A stretch of DNA of 24,037 bases from Alphaproteobacteria bacterium UBA2966 (GTDB lineage Bacteria; Pseudomonadota; Alphaproteobacteria; UBA2966), in NCBI GenBank assembly GCA_002348365.1, contig DEBC01000058.1, positions 1 to 24,037 of the forward strand. Reading direction: 5' to 3'. Position numbers and translations under genes: made by a program. Below, piece by piece: positions 15,297-22,889 of the stretch. Under the pieces are notes generated by a model. The model worked only from the letters and a program-made list of their open reading frames with translations, searched no databases and was not told where the DNA came from. Within the stretch, counting starts at the first letter, position 1. Every line of letters starts with the position of its first letter.

Positions 15297-15494
15297 TTGC
15301 CCAAGCTCAAGACCAAGAGCGGCGCCAAGAAGCGGTTTCGGCTGACCGCCAAGGGAAAAGTGCGTATGAATCAAGCCAACAAGCAGCACGGCATGATCAA
15401 GCGCACCAACAAACAGATCCGCAATCAGCGCGGAACCACGATCATGGCGGAATCTGACGCCAAGGTCGTGCGCAAGTTCCTGCCTTACGGCTAA
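15297..15494 (+). CDS. rpmI: 50S ribosomal protein L35 (TTG start)
   Basis: This is a 65-residue basic ribosomal protein of the large subunit. Its beginning, PKLKTKSGAKKRFRLTAKGKV, is the family signature, and its end, VVRKFLPYG, is also typical. The codon directly before the conserved Pro-Lys is TTG at 15297. There is no in-frame ATG upstream, and GGAGA (15286-15290) is 6 nt away, so initiation at TTG is well supported. A different frame with an ATG at 15275 is a shadow. It is the first gene after the promoter at 15191, followed 11 bp later by rplT. Confidence 0.97.
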   Translation: MPKLKTKSGAKKRFRLTAKGKVRMNQANKQHGMIKRTNKQIRNQRGTTIMAESDAKVVRKFLPYG

Positions 15495-15505
15495 GGAGGT
15501 CGTCG

Positions 15506-15871
15506 GTGGCTCGCGTCAAACGGGGCGTAACCAAACACGCCCGTCACAGAAAAGTCCTGAAGCAAGCCAAGGGCTATCGCGGCCGCGGCCACACGTCGTA
15601 TCGCGTGGCGCTGGAGCGGGTCGAGAAGGCGCTTCAGTACGCGTATCGGGACCGGCGAAATCGCAAGCGCGCCTTCCGTGGCCTGTGGATTCAACGGATA
15701 AACGCAGCAGCGCGCATGCATGGCCTGACATATGGGCGATTTATGAATGGCCTCAAGCTTGCCGGAGTGGAGGTCGACCGGAAAATTCTTGCTGACCTCG
15801 CGGCGCGTGAGCCTGAGGCCTTCAAGGCGCTGGTTGAGCAAGCGGAGTCCGCGCTCGGCCAGGCCGCGTGA
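15506..15871 (+). CDS. rplT: 50S ribosomal protein L20 (GTG start)
   Basis: This is a 121-residue large-subunit protein needed early in 50S assembly, and an autoregulator of this operon in other bacteria. The sequence ARVKRGVTKHARHRKVLKQAKGY is the family signature: a long basic N-terminal helix followed by a globular C-terminal domain (MHGLTYGRFMNGLKLAGVEVDRK). The start is GTG at 15506, with a near-perfect AAGGAGGT at 15493-15500 that overlaps the rpmI stop. The two genes are therefore tightly coupled. It is followed by two hairpins before pheS. Confidence 0.98.
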   Translation: MARVKRGVTKHARHRKVLKQAKGYRGRGHTSYRVALERVEKALQYAYRDRRNRKRAFRGLWIQRINAAARMHGLTYGRFMNGLKLAGVEVDRKILADLAAREPEAFKALVEQAESALGQAA

Positions 15872-15872
15872 C

Positions 15873-15898
15873 CTGAGGTCCTTCGGACGTAAGCTCAG
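15873..15898 (+). other. Hairpin between rplT and the pheS terminator
   Basis: CTGAG at 15873-15877 pairs with CTCAG at 15894-15898. Inside, GTCC pairs with GGAC around a TTC loop. It directly follows the rplT stop and precedes the terminator-like hairpin at 15915, so it may belong to an attenuator leader. Confidence 0.35.
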
Positions 15899-15914
15899 AA
15901 GTTCGGATGTTGCG

Positions 15915-15942
15915 AAGGGGCCTCGACGATGGCCCCTTTTTT
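15915..15942 (+). terminator. Strong intrinsic terminator or attenuator between rplT and pheS
   Basis: AAGGGGCC at 15915-15922 pairs perfectly with GGCCCCTT at 15931-15938 over an 8-nt loop. The T-run TTTTTT covers 15937-15942. It ends only 13 nt before the pheS ATG and there is no obvious promoter between. It would therefore both end rpmI-rplT mRNA and control read-through into pheST. Confidence 0.75.
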
Positions 15943-15955
15943 CGTGGGTGGAAAC

Positions 15956-17032
15956 ATGCAGGACATCGACAAGCTAGGTGATGAGCTTCAAGCCGCCGTC
16001 GAAGCGGCGGGAAGCCTGGACGATCTCGAAGCGGTCCGGGTGAGCGCCCTGGGCCGCAAGGGCGAGATCACCTCCTTGATGAAGGGCCTCGGCGCCATGG
16101 ATGAGGAGGCGCGGAGAAGTGCAGGAACCGCTCTCAATGCGTTGAAGGATGACATCGCCGCAGCGATCGATGCGCGTCGCGGGACTTTGCAGAACGCGGC
16201 ACTGACAGAACAGCTCGAAACCGAAGGGATCGATATCACGTTGCCGGCTCGTGCCGAGGCGCGGGGGCGAATTCATCCGGTGACACAGGTCATCGATGAA
16301 GTGGTCGCCATCTTCGCGGACATGGGATTCAGCGTCGCTGAAGGTCCCGACATCGAGGACGATTTCCACAATTTCACGGCGCTCAACATTCCGCCCGAGC
16401 ATCCCGCTCGACAGATGCACGATACGTTCTATCTCGAGGCCGAGCGCGATGGCGCCCCGCTGGTATTGCGGACCCACACATCGCCGGTCCAGATCCGGCA
16501 CATGCAGTCGACATCGCCGCCTTATCGCATTATCGCGCCGGGGCGCACCTTCCGCTGTGATTCCGATATGACCCATACGCCGATGTTCCATCAGGTGGAG
16601 GGATTGGCCATCGGCCACGACATTCACATGGGCCACCTGAAAGGCTGCCTGGAAGAGTTCGCCCGCGTGTTCTTCGAGGTCGACAACCTGCGCATGCGGT
16701 TCCGGCCCAGTCACTTCCCCTTCACCGAGCCGTCGGCCGAGGTGGATATCGGCTGCTCTCGCGAGGGACGCGAACTCAAGATCGGTGAGGGCAACGACTG
16801 GCTCGAGATTCTGGGTTGCGGGATGGTGCATCCCAACGTGCTCGAGAACGTTGGTCTGGATCCAGACGAATGGCAGGGGTTTGCCTTCGGCATGGGGATC
16901 GATCGCATCGCCATGCTCAAGTATGGCATTCCGGACTTGCGCGCCTTCTTCGACTCCGATCTGCGGTGGTTGCGGCATTATGGGTTCGCCGCCTTCGATG
17001 TGCCGACGCTGGCTGGGGGGTTGGCGCGATGA
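15956..17032 (+). CDS. pheS: Phenylalanine--tRNA ligase alpha subunit
   Basis: This is the catalytic subunit of the alpha2-beta2 class-II synthetase, with 358 residues. It has an N-terminal coiled-coil tRNA-binding region (about 1-85), then the catalytic core. HTSPVQIRHMQ precedes motif 2 (GRTFRCDSDMTHTPMFHQVEG, near residue 200). FRPSHFPFTEPSAEVD forms the Phe pocket region, and motif 3 is GFAFGMGIDRIAMLKYGI, near residue 308. The ATG at 15956 (MQDIDKL) is chosen, with GGTGGAAA just upstream. An in-frame ATG at 15929 lies within the terminator stem and would add nine unconserved residues. Its TGA overlaps the pheT ATG (17029-17032), ensuring equal synthesis. Confidence 0.97.
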   Translation: MQDIDKLGDELQAAVEAAGSLDDLEAVRVSALGRKGEITSLMKGLGAMDEEARRSAGTALNALKDDIAAAIDARRGTLQNAALTEQLETEGIDITLPARAEARGRIHPVTQVIDEVVAIFADMGFSVAEGPDIEDDFHNFTALNIPPEHPARQMHDTFYLEAERDGAPLVLRTHTSPVQIRHMQSTSPPYRIIAPGRTFRCDSDMTHTPMFHQVEGLAIGHDIHMGHLKGCLEEFARVFFEVDNLRMRFRPSHFPFTEPSAEVDIGCSREGRELKIGEGNDWLEILGCGMVHPNVLENVGLDPDEWQGFAFGMGIDRIAMLKYGIPDLRAFFDSDLRWLRHYGFAAFDVPTLAGGLAR

Positions 17033-19434
17033 AATTCACCGTTTCCTGGCTCAGGGATCATCTGGACACCAATGCGTCCATCGACCAGCTATCCGAGACC
17101 CTGACCGCGATCGGTCTGGAAGTCGAAGAGGTCGTGAACAAGGCGGCGGGGTTGGACGCATTCACGGTCGCCTACGTCGTGGAAGCGCGGCCGCATCCGG
17201 ACGCCGACCGTTTGCAGGTTTGTACGGTCGATACGGGCAGCGAGACACTCGATGTGGTGTGCGGGGCGCCAAACGCTCACACCGGAATGAAGGGCGTTTA
17301 CGCGCCGGTGGGGACGACCATTCCCGGCAATGGCATGAAGCTCAAGGCGGCGAAGATCCGCGGGGTCGAGAGCCGGGGCATGTTGTGTTCGGAACGGGAG
17401 ATGGGCCTCTCGGATGAGCACGAAGGCATTATCGAACTTCCCGAAGACGCACCGCTGGGAGAGCCGTTTGCACGCGTGCTGGGCCTCGATGATCCCATGA
17501 TCGAGATTGCCATTACGCCGAACCGTCAGGATTGCCTCGGTGTCCGCGGGATCGCCCGGGACCTGGCCGCTGCCGGGCTGGGCACGCTGAAACCGTACGG
17601 GATCGATGTCGTGCCCGGCACCTTCGATAGCCCCATCGGTGTCGATCTGCGCTTTGACCCCGAGACCCGAGATGCTTGCCCGATATTCGTCGGCCGTTAC
17701 ATCAAGGGTGTCAAGAATGGCCCGAGCCCGAAGTGGCTTCAGGACCGTTTGCGGGCGATCGGACTGCGCCCCATTTCGGCACTGGTCGACATGACGAACT
17801 ACGTCACCTATGACCTCGCGCGCCCGCTTCACGTGTTTGATGCGGACACATTGTCCGGGGGCATACATGTGCGACTCGCCGAAGCGGGTGAGGCGGTCGC
17901 GGCGCTCAATGACAGGGAGTACACGCTCGATCCCGAAGTCACGGTCATCGCCGACGATGATGGAGCCCTGGCACTCGGTGGCGTGATCGGCGGCAAGCCA
18001 TCGGGATGCACCGAGGAAACGACCAATGTCTTCATCGAGGCCGCGCTGTTCGACCCTTTGCGTACGGCCGCCACGGGCCGCCGCTACATGATCGATTCGG
18101 ACGCGCGATACCGGTTCGAACGCGGTGTCGATCCCGAGTTCGTTCGCGAGGGCATGGAAGTCGCAACGCGCATGGTGATGGAGCTTTGTGGCGGGGAGCC
18201 CAGCGAACTCGTCGTGGCAGGCGGACCCCCCGAATGGCGGCGTGATATCACGCTGCGCCCGAGCCGCATACACCATCTGGGCGGTATCGATGTTCCGCAA
18301 ACGGACGTGCAGAAAATCCTGGAGTCATTGGGGTTCGACGTCTCGCTGGTCAATGGCGAAATGAAGGCATCAGCACCCCCATGGCGGTCCGACGTTCACG
18401 GCGAAGCCGACCTGGTTGAGGAAGTGACCCGTATCTACGGATTTGACGAGATTCCTTCCGTTGCGATGGACAACCCATCACCGGTGTCGCGTGCCGTCCT
18501 GACTGCCGGCCAGCGGCGTGAACGCGATGCCAAGCGTGTTCTGGCGGCCCGCGGACTGGTCGAGGTCGTCACCTGGTCATTCACGTCATCGGGCTTGGCA
18601 AAATTATTCGGCGACCCGGAAGCCGAACTTAATCTTGCCAATCCGATCAGCAGCGACCTCGATGTCATGCGGCCCAGCCTCCTGGCAAACCTGATGGCCG
18701 CGTGCGGCAGAAATATCGACCGAGGAGAAACTCAGATCGCGCTGTTCGAAGTCGGGGCCGTTTATGAAGGAGTCGCGCCCGACGCTCAGCGGGTGGTCGC
18801 AGCCGGATTGCGGCATGGCCGTAACGCGGCGCGCCACTGGGCAGGCGACGAGCGCGATATTGACGCTTTCGACGCCAAGGCCGACGCCATGGCCGTTCTG
18901 GAGGCCGCCGGCACGCCCTTGGCCAGTACTCAGACGGTCGCGGAGGCACCGGACTGGTACCATCCGGGACGTTCCGGAACACTCCGGCTCGGTCCCAAGA
19001 CCGTCCCGGCCCGCTTCGGCGAGATTCACCCGGGCGTCCTGCAGGATCTCGACATCGAGGGGCCGATCGTCGCGTTTGAGGTTTTCCTGGATGCTGTGCC
19101 GGCCTCAAAAAGCAAGAAGGGGTACACGCGGGCGCGGCTCGATGCATCCGATCTTCCAGCAGTCGACCGTGACTTCGCTTTCGTTCTCTCTGCGGACGTG
19201 CCGGCGGGTGACGTCGTGCGTGCTGCGACTGGCGCGGACAAGGGTTTGATTGCGGATGTATCCGTCTTCGACGTGTTCGAAGGCGGTGCTCTCGCAGACG
19301 GGCAGAAATCCCTCGCCATCAGTGTCCGCCTCCAACCCGCGGAGCAGACCTTGACCGAGGCCGAAATCGAAGAGGTCTCGGGCATGATCGTGGCCGCCGT
19401 CGAGAAGGCCACGGGCGGCCGGCTCCGGACCTGA
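17029..19434 (+). CDS. pheT: Phenylalanine--tRNA ligase beta subunit
   Basis: This is the beta subunit, with 801 residues, full length for bacteria. MKFTVSWLRDHLD opens the protein. A tRNA-binding (EMAP-like) domain with ARPHPDADRLQVC spans about 38-150. The B3/B4 editing domain follows (about 210-375), then B5 (about 400-470), the class-II-like core, and a C-terminal FDX-ACB anticodon-binding domain (about 705-800, starting near YTRARLDASDLPAVDRDFAF). The beta subunit holds the site that hydrolyses Tyr-tRNA(Phe). The frame is open upstream inside pheS to 16816, but the start at 17029 is fixed by family homology and the ATGA overlap. A thioesterase gene follows after 7 bp. Confidence 0.97.
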   Translation: MKFTVSWLRDHLDTNASIDQLSETLTAIGLEVEEVVNKAAGLDAFTVAYVVEARPHPDADRLQVCTVDTGSETLDVVCGAPNAHTGMKGVYAPVGTTIPGNGMKLKAAKIRGVESRGMLCSEREMGLSDEHEGIIELPEDAPLGEPFARVLGLDDPMIEIAITPNRQDCLGVRGIARDLAAAGLGTLKPYGIDVVPGTFDSPIGVDLRFDPETRDACPIFVGRYIKGVKNGPSPKWLQDRLRAIGLRPISALVDMTNYVTYDLARPLHVFDADTLSGGIHVRLAEAGEAVAALNDREYTLDPEVTVIADDDGALALGGVIGGKPSGCTEETTNVFIEAALFDPLRTAATGRRYMIDSDARYRFERGVDPEFVREGMEVATRMVMELCGGEPSELVVAGGPPEWRRDITLRPSRIHHLGGIDVPQTDVQKILESLGFDVSLVNGEMKASAPPWRSDVHGEADLVEEVTRIYGFDEIPSVAMDNPSPVSRAVLTAGQRRERDAKRVLAARGLVEVVTWSFTSSGLAKLFGDPEAELNLANPISSDLDVMRPSLLANLMAACGRNIDRGETQIALFEVGAVYEGVAPDAQRVVAAGLRHGRNAARHWAGDERDIDAFDAKADAMAVLEAAGTPLASTQTVAEAPDWYHPGRSGTLRLGPKTVPARFGEIHPGVLQDLDIEGPIVAFEVFLDAVPASKSKKGYTRARLDASDLPAVDRDFAFVLSADVPAGDVVRAATGADKGLIADVSVFDVFEGGALADGQKSLAISVRLQPAEQTLTEAEIEEVSGMIVAAVEKATGGRLRT

Positions 19435-19441
19435 GCCCATC

Positions 19442-19915
19442 ATGACAACGGGTTCCGAATCAGACGACGCATCTATGCCGCCGGGCTTCACGCGCCTGCA
19501 CCTGCCGGGGCCTTTCGTTGACATCAACGGCCCGCTCTTCGCGCAGTACACGGACGGTAAGTTTCGTATCGGATTGCGTCTGGAGGATCGGCACTGCAAT
19601 GCGGTCGGTATCTGCCATGGCGGAATGCACGCGATGTTTGCGGATCTGCAGATCGCCATCGGTATCGTCGTTCAGGCCGACGTCAAAGCCTTCCTGCCAA
19701 CGATCAACCTCTCCCTCGATTATGTCGCGCCCGGCAGGATCGGAGATTGGCTGGAGGGTGAGACGGAGGTGATCCGCACGACGCGTAATCTCGCCTTCGG
19801 CACCTGTATTCTGAGCACCGGAGGTGAGACGCTGGTGCGCGCAAGCGCCGTGTGCAAGATCCCGAGCCAGGAAGACCCACGGTTTACGTTGGAGAACCTT
19901 CTTCCCGACGCATAA
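19442..19915 (+). CDS. PaaI-family hotdog-fold thioesterase
   Basis: This is a 157-residue single hotdog-domain protein. The central helix begins with the family motif H59-G60-G61 (CHGGMHAMFADL), with D68 in the place of the catalytic acid. It is followed by PTINLSLDYVAPGRIGD and ETEVIRTTRNLAFGTCIL, standard for PaaI-like acyl-CoA thioesterases. The acyl substrate cannot be predicted. It is cytoplasmic, with no signal peptide. It starts 7 bp after pheT, so it is probably co-transcribed, without an evident functional link. It converges with lepA, with a gap of 48 bp and no clear terminator in it. Confidence 0.92.
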   Translation: MTTGSESDDASMPPGFTRLHLPGPFVDINGPLFAQYTDGKFRIGLRLEDRHCNAVGICHGGMHAMFADLQIAIGIVVQADVKAFLPTINLSLDYVAPGRIGDWLEGETEVIRTTRNLAFGTCILSTGGETLVRASAVCKIPSQEDPRFTLENLLPDA

Positions 19916-19963
19916 TCCGGCGGCGGAATTCGGATTGTCCTGATCTCGCTGAATGGAGGGGGA

Positions 19964-21766
19964 TCAGCCGGCGTCCGTGCGGAGGACTTCGATAAAGGCT
20001 TCCTGGGGAATCTCGACCTTGCCGAACTGACGCATGCGCTTCTTTCCGGCCTTCTGCTTTTCCAGAAGCTTCCGTTTTCGCGATACGTCACCGCCATAGC
20101 ACTTCGACAGAACGTCCTTGCGCAAGGCCGAGATGGTTTCGCGGGCGATCACCTTGCCGCCAATAGCCGCCTGGATGGGGATCTTGAACAGCTGGCGCGG
20201 GATGAGTTCCTTGAGCTTCTCGCACATGGTCCGTCCCCGGGATTCCACATTCTCCCGATGCGCGATGGTCGAGAGGGCATCGACGGGCTCGCCGTTGACC
20301 AGGATCGCCATCTTCACCAGGTCGCCCGCAGCGTATTCCTCTATCTGATAGTCGAAGCTCGCATAGCCGCGGCTGACCGACTTGAGCCGGTCGTAGAAAT
20401 CAAAGACGACCTCGTTGAGGGGCAGGCGATAGACGACGACCGCGCGCGTACCTGAATAGGTGAGGTCAACCTGCTCACCCCGGCGCTCTTCGCAGAGCTT
20501 GAGAACACCGCCGAGGTACTCGTCGGGGACCATGATCGTTGCGCTGATCCAGGGTTCTTCGATGGTGTCGATATGTACAGGATCGGGCAGGTCGGCGGGG
20601 TTATGGAGCTCGATCGTTCTGCCGTCGGTCAGGTGAATGTTGTAGACGACGGATGGTGCCGTTGTGATCAACTCGAGATCGAACTCCCGCTCCAGGCGTT
20701 CCTGGATGATCTCCAGGTGCAGCAGGCCCAGGAAGCCGCAGCGGAAACCGAAGCCCAGGGCTGCCGATGTCTCGGGTTCGTATTCGAAACTTGCGTCGTT
20801 CAGTCGGAGCTTTGCCAGGCTTTCGCGGAGCCTTTCATAGTCTGCGGTATCGACGGGAAAGAGGCCCGAGAACACGACCGGCACGCTCGGCTTGAAACCG
20901 GGCAGGGGCGCTTCGGTTGGGCGCCTGGTTTCCGTGATGGTGTCACCGACATGAGTGTCGGCAACTTCCTTGATTCCTGCAGTGATGAAACCGACCTCGC
21001 CGGGCCCGAGCTGGCCCACATCGGTCCGCTTGGGTGTGAATACGCCGACTTGTTCCACAGTGTGCTCGGTTCCGGCTGCCATCATCTTGATGCGCTGGCC
21101 CTTCCTGAGGAATCCGTCGTTGACCCTCACAAGAATGACGACGCCGAGATAGGGGTCGTACCAGGAATCGACGAGCAATGCCTTAAGGGGTGCGTCCGCG
21201 TCACCTTCTGGCGGCGGCAGTTTCTCGACGATGGCCTCGAACAGCTCGTCGATACCGTCTCCGGTCTTGCCGGACACGAGAAGCGCGTCCGACGCCCCCA
21301 ATCCGATGACGTCCTCTATTTGCTGAGCGACCCGATCGGGCTCCGCCGCGGGAAGATCCGTCTTGTTCAGGGCGATGACGATCTCATGGTCTGCATCCAA
21401 TGCCTGATAGACGTTGGCCAGGGTCTGGGCCTCCACGCCCTGGCTTGAGTCGACGAGGAGGAGTGATCCCTCGCACGCCGCAAGGGACCGGCTGACTTCG
21501 TAGGTAAAGTCGACGTGGCCCGGCGTGTCCATCAGGTTGAGTTGATACTGCTGGCCATCCTTGGCCGCATAATTGAGGCGAACGGTTTGGGCCTTGATTG
21601 TGATGCCGCGTTCGCGCTCGATCTCCATGGAGTCGAGAACCTGTTCGCGCATCTCCCGGTCGGTCAGGCCACCACATCGCTGGATCATACGGTCGGCGAG
21701 GGTCGACTTGCCGTGATCGATGTGTGCAATGATGGCAAAATTGCGAATGTGTGCCGGCTCGGTCAT
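19964..21766 (-). CDS. lepA: Elongation factor 4 (LepA), back-translocating GTPase
   Basis: This is a 600-residue translational GTPase, exactly family size. The G-motifs are visible: AHIDHGKST (14-22), the switch I region with ERERGITIKAQ, D80-TPG-H84, N134-K-T-D137 and SGKTG. EF-G-like domains II, III and V follow, then the LepA-specific C-terminal domain with GGDVSRKRKLLEKQKAGKKRM. It acts on the ribosome at the membrane or in the cytosol, remodelling stalled or misassembled ribosomes. ATG at 21766 matches the conserved N-terminus. No Shine-Dalgarno precedes it, and a promoter-like sequence lies within 10 bp of the start codon. It is divergent from the cupin gene. Confidence 0.98.
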   Translation of the reverse strand: MTEPAHIRNFAIIAHIDHGKSTLADRMIQRCGGLTDREMREQVLDSMEIERERGITIKAQTVRLNYAAKDGQQYQLNLMDTPGHVDFTYEVSRSLAACEGSLLLVDSSQGVEAQTLANVYQALDADHEIVIALNKTDLPAAEPDRVAQQIEDVIGLGASDALLVSGKTGDGIDELFEAIVEKLPPPEGDADAPLKALLVDSWYDPYLGVVILVRVNDGFLRKGQRIKMMAAGTEHTVEQVGVFTPKRTDVGQLGPGEVGFITAGIKEVADTHVGDTITETRRPTEAPLPGFKPSVPVVFSGLFPVDTADYERLRESLAKLRLNDASFEYEPETSAALGFGFRCGFLGLLHLEIIQERLEREFDLELITTAPSVVYNIHLTDGRTIELHNPADLPDPVHIDTIEEPWISATIMVPDEYLGGVLKLCEERRGEQVDLTYSGTRAVVVYRLPLNEVVFDFYDRLKSVSRGYASFDYQIEEYAAGDLVKMAILVNGEPVDALSTIAHRENVESRGRTMCEKLKELIPRQLFKIPIQAAIGGKVIARETISALRKDVLSKCYGGDVSRKRKLLEKQKAGKKRMRQFGKVEIPQEAFIEVLRTDAG

Positions 21767-21773
21767 CGGCGCG

Positions 21774-21802
21774 CTTGTATCATTGGCGACTCAAGGTGCC
21801 AA
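21774..21802 (-). promoter_or_regulatory. Candidate lepA promoter giving a near-leaderless mRNA
   Basis: On the reverse strand TTGGCA (21802-21797), a 17-bp spacer and TACAAG (21779-21774) resemble a sigma-70 promoter. The start site would fall about at 21767, directly at the lepA ATG (21766). The lack of a Shine-Dalgarno sequence before lepA fits this. Confidence 0.35.
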
Positions 21803-21881
21803 GGCGCAACGATCGGGATGGTCTCGACATCTGTTGGTCTGTGGATGCAGACTTGGGGCCATGCAAATGGAAAGGGACGGG

Positions 21882-22421
21882 ATGGCTTCCACCGAACTAT
21901 CGCTCGAAGAAATGGAAAAATACGTGATCCGCTACAACGATCTGCCCAATCGAGTTTCGCCCGTGCGGTTGCTCGATATGGCGCTGCCGGAGTTTGAGCG
22001 CAAGCGCTACCCGGTGACCGGGCGTTCGACAGAACAGAACTGGCCGGACAAGCGGGTGGGCGAGGTCGAGGCATTCAATATCAATTTCGTGTCGTGCGAA
22101 GGCAAATGCGGCATCGGCACGCACGCACACGATTCTGATGAAGCCTTCATCATTCTTACCGGTCGCTGGTCGGTCACGTTCGGTGAGGCTGCCGATCAGG
22201 CAATCGAGCTGGAACCCTTCGACATGATCACGGTCCCGCCAAACATCATGCACGGTGTCGTCAATCTGTCGGACTCGGAATCCTACATGCTTGCCGTGCA
22301 GGGCGCCCATCGCGGTGCCACCATTCAGTGGTCGTCGAAAGTTGTGGAGGCCGTTCGGGGACTCGGCGTAGATGCGGAAGCGGTTGAATACCCCGGATAT
22401 TCAGCGGAGGACGCGTCCTAG
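21882..22421 (+). CDS. Cupin-domain protein
   Basis: This is a 179-residue protein with one conserved cupin barrel. The first motif, GTHAHDSDEAFIILTG, supplies H81, H83 and E87. The second supplies H124 (PPNIMHGVVN). All four usual metal ligands are thus present, so it is probably an Fe- or Mn-dependent enzyme or a sugar/small-molecule binding protein. The specific reaction is not recognised. The start at 21882 (MASTELSLEEME) has AGGGA 4 nt upstream. In-frame ATGs at 21861 and 21867 are alternatives, and the frame is open to 21720 inside lepA. Its TAG stop is also the first base triplet of a palindromic repeat. There is no evident operon partner: lepA is divergent and the next gene converges. 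Confidence 0.87.
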   Translation: MASTELSLEEMEKYVIRYNDLPNRVSPVRLLDMALPEFERKRYPVTGRSTEQNWPDKRVGEVEAFNINFVSCEGKCGIGTHAHDSDEAFIILTGRWSVTFGEAADQAIELEPFDMITVPPNIMHGVVNLSDSESYMLAVQGAHRGATIQWSSKVVEAVRGLGVDAEAVEYPGYSAEDAS

Positions 22422-22481
22422 AGTAGATCGGGTTTAAATGGAATCACTGCGTGATCCATTTAAGCGCATGAATCTGCTCTA
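22419..22481. repeat. 63-bp imperfect palindromic repeat (copy A)
   Basis: Outer arms TAGAGTAGAT (22419-22428) and ATCTGCTCTA (22472-22481) match at 9 of 10 positions. Inner arms TTAAATGGAATCAC and GTGATCCATTTAA pair across a TGC loop with one bulge. The element begins at the cupin stop codon. There is no T-run, so it is a REP-like element rather than a standard terminator, though it may end transcription of the two converging genes. Confidence 0.7.
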
Positions 22482-22493
22482 CCCAGTCAAAAG

Positions 22494-22531
22494 TAGAGCA
22501 AATTAGCCTTTTGAAATGGAATTGCACTAGG
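22494..22531. repeat. Degenerate half-copy of the palindromic repeat (copy B)
   Basis: TAGAGCAAATT followed by GAAATGGAATT and a closing CACTAG matches the left arm of copy A (TAGAGYAGAT ... AAATGGAAT ... CAC). It starts 13 bp after copy A ends and stops 6 bp before the stop of the leftward membrane-protein gene. Confidence 0.5.
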
Positions 22532-22537
22532 CGCTGT

Positions 22538-22855
22538 TCAATCCAGGTCGAGGCCGGTGTCGCGTCGGGTGCGCTTGCGGAACAGCAGGGCAAGGGTTGG
22601 CCCCAGGATTCCCAGCGTAATCCAGGCCGGCCACTGTAGGACCGTCACGATAACGGGGTCCCAAAGTGAAGGATGCACGTAGCGCTGGATGACCGCTTGC
22701 GAGAGATTCAGGCTGCCCGTATCGATTTTGAACCAGAGATAGCCGATGGCCAGACTCTGGTACGCCCCAGCTTCCAGGGAAGCGAGAATTTCAGCGCCCG
22801 TCGCCATCAGGGCGATGGCGGTGATGAGCCAACCGAGACTGCGGCCGATGATCAT
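22538..22855 (-). CDS. Small membrane protein of unknown function
   Basis: This 105-residue protein has two predicted transmembrane helices, about residues 8-26 (GWLITAIALMATGAEILASL) and 69-92 (VIVTVLQWPAWITLGILGP). Between them is a conserved-looking loop, SLNLSQAVIQRYVHPSLWDP. The C-terminus is basic then acidic (RKRTRRDTGLDLD), consistent with a cytoplasmic tail. I recall similar two-helix hypothetical proteins in Rhodospirillales, but none with a known role. It lies 34 bp downstream of the epimerase gene on the same strand and may share its transcript. The ribosome site is weak. It converges with the cupin gene across the palindromic repeats. Confidence 0.72.
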   Translation of the reverse strand: MIIGRSLGWLITAIALMATGAEILASLEAGAYQSLAIGYLWFKIDTGSLNLSQAVIQRYVHPSLWDPVIVTVLQWPAWITLGILGPTLALLFRKRTRRDTGLDLD

Positions 22856-22889
22856 GTCGTTGGATCGCTCGTGGTTTTCCTTGCGGTGG

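Noticed and set aside
15275..15457. ATG-started frame overlapping rpmI
   Set aside because: It is in a different frame from L35, whose identity is certain. Its Gln-rich translation is a frame-shift artefact of the rpmI codons.
15929..15955. Upstream ATG for pheS at 15929
   Set aside because: It lies in the terminator stem, adds nine unconserved residues, and has no ribosome site; 15956 fits the family N-terminus.
20573..21448. A 291-codon open frame antisense to lepA
   Set aside because: It mirrors lepA codons, has no recognisable protein sequence and lies entirely in a well-supported conserved gene.
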